From Streptomyces luteolus (GTDB lineage Bacteria > Actinomycetota > Actinomycetes > Streptomycetales > Streptomycetaceae): 64,000 nucleotides of DNA. A model generated the notes under the pieces. It saw only the letters and a list, made by a program, of their open reading frames with translations. It was not told the origin of the DNA and did no database searches. The stretch covers positions 1-64,000 of the forward strand of contig NZ_JASCIS010000029.1 of NCBI RefSeq assembly GCF_029968015.1. Reading direction: 5' to 3'. Position 1 is the stretch's first letter. Each line of letters opens with the position of its first letter. The position numbers and the translations under genes are program-made. Shown in pieces: positions 58,937-64,000 of the stretch.

Positions 58937-59335
58937 ATGGAGATTCCGCGCGGCACGCTTCAGGACGAGACGTTTTACGAGCAGGTCGGCGGCGAGGAGA
59001 CCTTCCGGCGTCTGGTGCACCTCTTCTACCAGGGCGTCGCCGAGGACCCGCTGCTTCGGCCGATGTACCCGGAGGAGGATCTGGGCCCGGCGGAGGAGCG
59101 GCTCGCGCTCTTCCTTATGCAGTACTGGGGCGGCCCCCGCACGTACAGCGACAACCGCGGCCACCCCCGCCTGCGCATGCGGCACGCCCCGTTCACCGTG
59201 GACCAGGCCGCGCACGACGCCTGGCTGAAGCACATGCGGGTGGCGGTCGAGGAGCTGAACCTCTCCGAGGAGCACGAGCACACGCTCTGGAACTACCTGA
59301 CCTACGCCGCGGCCTCGATGGTCAACACGGCATAA
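58937..59335 (+). CDS. Truncated haemoglobin, group II (trHbO-like)
   Basis: The 132-residue 2/2 globin has GGEETFRRLVHLFYQGV, then LMQYWGGPRTYSDNRGHPRL, where Trp/Gly and the Tyr are typical of group II, and HAPFTVDQAAHDAWLKHM with the proximal His in the RMRHAPF region. It likely binds oxygen or handles nitric oxide and peroxide. ATG 58937 was preferred; GTG 58934 adds one residue. Confidence 0.93.
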   Translation: MEIPRGTLQDETFYEQVGGEETFRRLVHLFYQGVAEDPLLRPMYPEEDLGPAEERLALFLMQYWGGPRTYSDNRGHPRLRMRHAPFTVDQAAHDAWLKHMRVAVEELNLSEEHEHTLWNYLTYAAASMVNTA

Positions 59336-59336
59336 A

Positions 59337-59430
59337 ACAGCCCGTCCGGCGTTTGAGGACAAGCCCGAAGGGCGATTAGCGGGGTCTGGGGCGGCAGCCC
59401 CAGCTCCCAAGCCCCGTACCAGGGCGCGGT
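59337..59430. repeat. Dispersed gene-end repeat, partial copy
   Basis: It shares the AGCCCGTCCGGCGTTTGAGG core with 33836-33855 and the GGGGTCYGGGGCGGMGCCCC hairpin segment. It sits between the convergent globin and 59447 genes. No terminal arms are present. Confidence 0.65.
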
Positions 59431-59446
59431 ACGGACAACGTAAGGG

Positions 59447-60124
59447 CTAGGCGGGCGTCACACTCAGCGCGCCGACTCCCGCCCTGCGCACGGCGATCGA
59501 GCCGTACGGCGTACGCAACCGCAGCCACGCGCCCGAGGCGAGCAGCGTGGGCCCGCTCTCCGGTCCCGCCGTGAAGCCCCCGGGGCGGAGAAAGCCGAGC
59601 GCCTGCGCGGCGTGCGCGGCCCGGACCGGCAGTTCGGTGTCGCCGACCGGCCGCGACCAGATCTCCCGGCCGATCCGGTCCAGCTCGGCGCGGGTGCGCT
59701 TCTCCGGGTCCAACTCCTCGGTACGCGCCCGGAATTCACCGACCGCGACGCCCACGGCCCGACGCACCGCGTCGAGTCCGGGCAGCCCGGGAAGCTGCTG
59801 CCAGCCGCCGCGCGGGGGCAGCACACCGGCCCACGGCGGCCCGGTGACGGCCTCGGGCACGGCGGCCGTACCCGCCGACTCGTCGATCCCTTCGAGGAGT
59901 TCACCCGCCGAAACGGTCACATCGAGCGCGGTCGGCTCCGCGAGCCGGGCCGCGCGGATGGCGAGCACCTCGAAGGACGGCGGCCGCCCGAACACGGCGA
60001 GCGCCCCGCCGCCGGCCTGCAGCCGCACGGCCGCGGCCTTATCGTAGTGGATGAGCCGGGCCAGGAAGGCGGCCAGGTCGGCCGCCTCCCCGGCGTCGGC
60101 GAAACGCAACGGCGCGGCCGTCAT
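59447..60124 (-). CDS. Hypothetical protein coupled to a thioesterase
   Basis: A 225-residue soluble Ala-rich protein with an N-terminal helical region (FADAGEAADLAAFLARLIHY), a beta-rich middle (VLAIRAARLAEPTALDVTVS) and a C-terminal strand region. I do not recognise the family. ATG 60124 overlaps the thioesterase stop by four bases, so it is translated from the ettA-thioesterase transcript. Confidence 0.8.
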   Translation of the reverse strand: MTAAPLRFADAGEAADLAAFLARLIHYDKAAAVRLQAGGGALAVFGRPPSFEVLAIRAARLAEPTALDVTVSAGELLEGIDESAGTAAVPEAVTGPPWAGVLPPRGGWQQLPGLPGLDAVRRAVGVAVGEFRARTEELDPEKRTRAELDRIGREIWSRPVGDTELPVRAAHAAQALGFLRPGGFTAGPESGPTLLASGAWLRLRTPYGSIAVRRAGVGALSVTPA

Positions 60125-60552
60125 GCGGCAAGCGCCCCCGGAGCCGAGTCGTCCATGTACTCCAGGAGGTAGGACTTCTCCTCCGCGCTGATCCGCCGCG
60201 GCCGCTGCGCCTCCAGGTCGAAGGGCACCACGATCGTCGAGGCCCGGACATACACCTGGTCCGGGTCCTTCACCTCGTACGCGATCGTGAGCGAGGCCGC
60301 GCCGATCTTCGTCACCCACGACTCGATGGTCACCGGCTCATGGCGGTGCACCAACGGCCGTACGTAGTCGATCTCGTGGCGCGCGACGACGGAGCCCCCG
60401 GAGAACGAGGGCGATCCGTCGCCCGGCGCGAGCCGGAACATGAAGTCGATCCGCGCCTCTTCCAAGTACCGCAGGAAGACGACGTTGTTGACGTGCCCGA
60501 AGGCGTCCATGTCCGACCAGCGGAGGGGGCAGCTGTAGATGTGCCGAGCCAC
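60121..60552 (-). CDS. Acyl-CoA thioesterase, 4HBT hotdog fold
   Basis: The 143-residue hotdog-fold thioesterase has the active-site signature WSDMDAFGHVNNVVFLRYLE and a VRPLVHRHEPVTIES strand. It hydrolyses acyl-CoA thioesters; substrate unknown. GTG 60552 was chosen because it lies 7 bases after the ettA stop; the frame is open to 60591, inside ettA. It sits between ettA and the hypothetical protein on one transcript. Confidence 0.92.
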   Translation of the reverse strand: MARHIYSCPLRWSDMDAFGHVNNVVFLRYLEEARIDFMFRLAPGDGSPSFSGGSVVARHEIDYVRPLVHRHEPVTIESWVTKIGAASLTIAYEVKDPDQVYVRASTIVVPFDLEAQRPRRISAEEKSYLLEYMDDSAPGALAA

Positions 60553-60559
60553 TGGCGCC

Positions 60560-62224
60560 TCAGCCCCGGGTGAGCTTCTTGTAGGTGGCACGGTGCGGGC
60601 GCGCCGCGTCCGGACCGAGCCGCTCGATCTTGTTCTTCTCGTACGACTCGAAGTTGCCCTCGAACCAGAACCACCTGGAGTCGCCCTCGTACGCCAGGAT
60701 GTGCGTCGCGACGCGGTCCAGGAACCAGCGGTCGTGGGAGACGACCACCGCGGCGCCCGGGAACTCGAGCAGCGCGTTCTCCAGGGAGGACAGGGTCTCG
60801 ACGTCCAGGTCGTTGGTCGGCTCGTCGAGGAGCAGCAGGTTGCCGCCCTGCTTGAGGGTGAGCGCGAGGTTCAGGCGGTTGCGCTCACCGCCGGAGAGCA
60901 CACCGGCGGGCTTCTGCTGGTCCGGGCCCTTGAAGCCGAAGGCCGAGACGTACGCACGCGACGGCATCTCGACCTGGCCGACGTTGATGTAGTCCAGCTC
61001 GTCCGAGACGACGGCCCACAGCGTCTTCTTCGGGTCGATGTTGCCGCGGGACTGGTCGACGTAGGAGATCTTGACCGTGTCGCCGACCTTGATCTCGCCG
61101 GAGTCGGGCGTCTCGAACCCCTGGATCATCTTGAACAGCGTGGTCTTGCCCGCGCCGTTCGGGCCGATGACGCCGACGATGCCGTTGCGCGGCAGCGTGA
61201 AGCTCAGGTTGTCGATGAGGAGCTTGTCGCCGAAGCCCTTGGTGAGGTTGTTGACCTCGACGACGACATTGCCCAGGCGCGGGCCCGGCGGGATCTGGAT
61301 CTCCTCGAAGTCCAGCTTCCGCATCTTGTCCGCCTCGGCGGCCATCTCCTCGTAACGGGCAAGGCGCGCCTTGGACTTGGCCTGCCGGCCCTTGGCGTTG
61401 GACCGCACCCACTCGAGCTCTTCCTTGAGCCGCTTGGCGCGCTTGGCGTCCTTCTGGCCCTCGACCTTGAGACGGGTCTGCTTGGTCTCGAGGTACGTGG
61501 AGTAGTTGCCCTCGTAGCCGATGGCGCGGCCGCGGTCGAGCTCCAGGATCCAGCCCGCGACGTTGTCCAGGAAGTACCGGTCGTGGGTGATGGCGACGAC
61601 GGTGCCGGCGTACTTGGCGAGGTGCGCCTCCAGCCACTGCACGGACTCGGCGTCCAGGTGGTTGGTGGGCTCGTCGAGGAGGAGCAGGTCGGGGGCTTCG
61701 AGGAGCAGCTTGCACAGGGCGACGCGGCGCTTCTCACCACCGGAGAGGTTGATGACCGGCCAGTCGCCGGGAGGGCAGCCGAGGGCGTCCATGGCCTGCT
61801 CGAGCTGGGCGTCGAGGTCCCAGGCGTTGGCGTGGTCGAGCTCCTCCTGGAGCTTGCCCATCTCCTCCATCAGCTCGTCGGTGTACTCGGTCGCCATCTG
61901 CTCGGCGATCTCGTTGAACCGGTCGAGCTTGCCCTTGGTCTCGGCGACGCCCTCCTGCACGTTCTCGAGGACGGTCTTCTCCTCGTTCAGCGGGGGCTCC
62001 TGCAGGAGGATGCCGACGCTGTAACCGGGCGAGAGGAACGCGTCACCGTTCGACGGCTGCTCCAGACCGGCCATGATCTTCAGAACGGTCGACTTACCGG
62101 CACCGTTCGGACCGACCACACCGATCTTCGCGCCGGGGAGGAAGCTCAGCGTGACGTCGTCAAGGATCACCTTGTCGCCGTGCGCCTTGCGCGTCTTGCG
62201 CATCGTGTAGATGTACTCAGCCAA
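60560..62224 (-). CDS. ettA: Energy-dependent translational throttle protein EttA (ABC-F)
   Basis: A 554-residue ABC-F ATPase without membrane segments. The two nucleotide-binding domains have Walker A GPNGAGKST and GPNGAGKTT, signatures LSGGEKRRVAL and LSGGERNRLNL, and Walker B LLLLDEPTNHLD and LLLLDEPTNDLD, with a charged linker between (VEGQKDAKRAKRLKEELEW). EttA binds the ribosomal E site and gates the first peptide bond according to ADP/ATP. Length matches E. coli EttA. The start is TTG 62224 (AEYIYTMRKTRKAHG follows); the frame is open upstream to 62797 through another gene. Confidence 0.96.
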   Translation of the reverse strand: MAEYIYTMRKTRKAHGDKVILDDVTLSFLPGAKIGVVGPNGAGKSTVLKIMAGLEQPSNGDAFLSPGYSVGILLQEPPLNEEKTVLENVQEGVAETKGKLDRFNEIAEQMATEYTDELMEEMGKLQEELDHANAWDLDAQLEQAMDALGCPPGDWPVINLSGGEKRRVALCKLLLEAPDLLLLDEPTNHLDAESVQWLEAHLAKYAGTVVAITHDRYFLDNVAGWILELDRGRAIGYEGNYSTYLETKQTRLKVEGQKDAKRAKRLKEELEWVRSNAKGRQAKSKARLARYEEMAAEADKMRKLDFEEIQIPPGPRLGNVVVEVNNLTKGFGDKLLIDNLSFTLPRNGIVGVIGPNGAGKTTLFKMIQGFETPDSGEIKVGDTVKISYVDQSRGNIDPKKTLWAVVSDELDYINVGQVEMPSRAYVSAFGFKGPDQQKPAGVLSGGERNRLNLALTLKQGGNLLLLDEPTNDLDVETLSSLENALLEFPGAAVVVSHDRWFLDRVATHILAYEGDSRWFWFEGNFESYEKNKIERLGPDAARPHRATYKKLTRG

Positions 62225-62363
62225 GAGAAACCGTCCGGCAGAACTGGAAGTGGGCAGATACACCCCATCTTGCCGTACGGCTGCCGCAGGAACGAAACCC
62301 ATATGGCGGATGGCCTCTGACCTGGCCGTTACTCGGCCACGATCACAGATGATCTGTCGACCC

Positions 62364-62990
62364 TCACTCCAGGGGCGAGGCCACCACTCGGAGCTGCTCG
62401 CTGTGGAGCCACGTGAAGGTGCGATCAGGTTCGAGGTGGGCGTCTCCCCAGTGGATGACGTGTATGCCGCCCTCTGGGTCGGCGGTGAAGAACAGACACA
62501 CGAGCTTCGTGGAGGCACCCAGCGCCTCGAAGGTCTCGTGCAGCTTCTCGTACTCCTCGGTCGTGTACGCGTCGTCCAGAGGGAACAGGCCCTCCGCCTG
62601 ATCCGGTCCATGGCTGAGGAACATCCGGCGGCGCGTGGGCGAAGCGTTGGCAGACAACCGCGCACGGTCGAGAGGCTTGGGGCGGTCGGCGTACTTGAAC
62701 GGGAAGAGCGCGTGGTCCTTGATGACGGCGTACTCGTACCCGCGCACGTCCCGGACTGCTTCGTCCAGCTCCCGAGCCATGTCGGCCAGGTGCTCACGCA
62801 CCGCCTCGGCCAAGGTCACTCCGTACGGGCTGCGCTTCTTCAACCTCGCGGTGAGATGAACCGCGTGTGCCCGCGAATGAGCCCTGGCCAGTTGGTTCGG
62901 TATCTCTCCGGCGAGCCTGCCGGCATGCCGCCCGAACCGCTGCACAGCCCAGTCCGACGGATCACCGTGCTTGCCACCCAGCACAGACAT
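62364..62990 (-). CDS. Hypothetical protein
   Basis: A 208-residue soluble protein. The N-terminal half is helical and basic (HAVHLTARLKKRSPYGVTLA, then helix to RDVRGYEYAVIKD). The second half is mixed beta with aromatic residues (STKLVCLFFTADPEGGIHVI, HWGDAHLEPDRTFTWLHSEQ). I recognise no family. ATG 62990 follows GAGGGGG with good spacing. It lies upstream of ettA on the same strand but 139 bases away, so it is probably independent. Confidence 0.75.
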   Translation of the reverse strand: MSVLGGKHGDPSDWAVQRFGRHAGRLAGEIPNQLARAHSRAHAVHLTARLKKRSPYGVTLAEAVREHLADMARELDEAVRDVRGYEYAVIKDHALFPFKYADRPKPLDRARLSANASPTRRRMFLSHGPDQAEGLFPLDDAYTTEEYEKLHETFEALGASTKLVCLFFTADPEGGIHVIHWGDAHLEPDRTFTWLHSEQLRVVASPLE

Positions 62991-63162
62991 GCAGAGCCCC
63001 CTCACCAAGTCGCACCGCCTCCGACCTGTGTGACACGCACACGAAGTGCCAACAAGGGGGCGATTCGGCCAGGCGACGCAAAGGGAACCTTGCGGTGACC
63101 AGGCTTACGTGTGAGGACTCCGAGGGCGCGGCCTGACACGTGCGCGAGCCCGGTACGCGAGA

Positions 63163-63205
63163 AGCGCAGCGGCCCCGTACGCGAGAGCGTCGGGGCCGCT
63201 GTGCT
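63163..63205 (-). terminator. Terminator of the LAETG protein gene
   Basis: A 14-bp stem (63163-63176 with 63192-63205) with one G-U pair, 19 bases downstream of the minus-strand gene ending at 63224. Confidence 0.7.
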
Positions 63206-63223
63206 CGGAGAGTCACATGGGCG

Positions 63224-64000
63224 CTACTCGCTCTCGCCCGCCCCGTCCTTCTTCTTGCGGAGCAGGAAGACCGCTCCGCCGCCGACGACGACGAGCACGA
63301 TGGCTATGCCCGCGATCATCGGGGTGGCGTTGGAGCTGCCGGTCTCGGCCAGGTCCGGGCCGTCGTTCGCGCCAGTGCCGCCCGCGGAGGCCGGGCTGGG
63401 CCGCGGCGCAGGGGAGGCGCTGTCGCCGCCCGAGCTGCCCGCTGTCCGGCAGTCGAGCACGCCCTTGAAGCGCTTCTCGTAGCCGTTCGGGCCGGTGATC
63501 GTGAAGTCGTAGGCCTGGTCCTCCTGCAGCGGGATCGTGACCGTCTGCGCGTCACCGGCGGCGATCGTGTGCTTGGCGCCCATCAGCTCGAACGTGAACG
63601 GCTCGTCGCCCTTGTTCGCCGCGGTGATGTCCACGCCGCCCTTGGCGCAGTTCCGCTGCGCGGACAGCGCGGGTATCGCGCCCTTGTCGGCCCAGTGCGC
63701 CGTGGCCGTCGCGGACACGGTGGACTCGCTGGACCCGGCGAGGATCTGCGTCTGGCTCCTCGTCTCGGACGCGAAGGCCCGGCCGACGGGCACGGTGGTC
63801 GAGGCCTGCAGCGTCAGCGCGGCCGTCCCGGCAGGGGCGTCCTCGGGCACGTCGAAGTAGAGCTGGTGTCCGTTGGCGGCGGTGGTGCGGGGCTCGCCGT
63901 CCTTGCCCACGATGCGCACACCGCTGGCCGCGGCGTTCGCGGGCGGGGCCACGGTGACGCTCTGCGCGTTGGTCCGCACGGTGACGGGACCGATCCGCTC
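63224..64000 (-). CDS. LAETG cell-wall-anchored surface protein, C-terminal part
   Basis: The frame is open to the right edge, so the gene continues beyond the window; 258 residues are visible. They form beta-rich repeats, then a Ser/Pro/Gly spacer (ASPAPRPSPASAGGTGANDG), the sorting motif LAETG, a transmembrane helix (MIAGIAIVLVVVGGGAVFLL) and RKKK. LAxTG is the class E sortase signal in Streptomyces, used for chaplins and other surface proteins. The N-terminal half and any signal peptide are outside the window. Confidence 0.9.
   Translation of the reverse strand, partial: ERIGPVTVRTNAQSVTVAPPANAAASGVRIVGKDGEPRTTAANGHQLYFDVPEDAPAGTAALTLQASTTVPVGRAFASETRSQTQILAGSSESTVSATATAHWADKGAIPALSAQRNCAKGGVDITAANKGDEPFTFELMGAKHTIAAGDAQTVTIPLQEDQAYDFTITGPNGYEKRFKGVLDCRTAGSSGGDSASPAPRPSPASAGGTGANDGPDLAETGSSNATPMIAGIAIVLVVVGGGAVFLLRKKKDGAGESE

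Overview
The window looks like a stretch of Streptomyces chromosome. The DNA is very GC-rich, with many GTG starts and purine-rich ribosome binding sites. Its gene families are typical of the genus: a conservon, a DUF397/XRE regulator pair, a mycothiol-linked DsbA-like protein, a secreted S8 protease, an LAxTG wall protein, and ROK- and LysR-controlled operons. I see no rRNA, tRNA, CRISPR array, phage module or complete insertion sequence. Species was not determined.

Layout. 1-8.5 kb: DsbA-like protein, aminopeptidase N copy 1, a DUF559-like hypothetical protein, a secreted serine beta-lactamase/DD-peptidase-like enzyme, a Tat-exported metallophosphoesterase and a NUDIX hydrolase. 8.6-17.8 kb: S8 protease, an ECF sigma factor with a membrane partner, aspartate-semialdehyde dehydrogenase, a divergent MFS/LysR pair, a small lipoprotein and a DUF1203 protein. 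18-20.6 kb: a HicAB-like toxin-antitoxin pair, a DUF397/XRE pair whose XRE gene carries a TTA (bldA) codon, and an orphan ABC ATPase. 20.7-30.7 kb: aminopeptidase N copy 2, a five-gene conservon (sensor-like ATPase, roadblock protein, DUF742 protein, GTPase, P450), and convergent to it a terpene synthase-P450 pair that resembles selinadiene synthase. 30.8-37.7 kb: LysR and EamA genes, two small genes, a GH84-like secreted enzyme and an HNH nuclease. 37.9-46 kb: an MscS channel, then a ROK regulator, sugar ABC importer, GH4 glycosidase and BadF-type kinase that form one sugar-use locus.

46.4-57.8 kb holds the most interesting system: seven co-directional genes. These are a four-helix membrane protein (GlnX-like), a membrane-anchored amino-acid-binding protein (GlnH-like), an unknown coiled-coil protein, a PknG-type kinase with zinc ribbons and TPRs, a PP2C phosphatase with zinc ribbons, a VWA protein, and a zinc-ribbon/Pro-Gly-rich FHA protein. 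Together they read as a complete sense-phosphorylate-dephosphorylate-bind circuit, an enlarged version of the mycobacterial GlnX-GlnH-PknG system. The locus is also full of short tandem repeats, one of which creates a ladder of in-frame ATG codons at the start of the kinase gene.

57.8-64 kb: a PCMT-like methyltransferase, a truncated haemoglobin, a three-gene ettA-thioesterase-hypothetical cluster, an unknown protein, and the C-terminal part of an LAETG cell-wall protein that runs off the right edge.

A dispersed palindromic intergenic repeat occurs at several gene ends. Two copies have long terminal inverted arms, and in three genes the stop codon lies inside repeat sequence.
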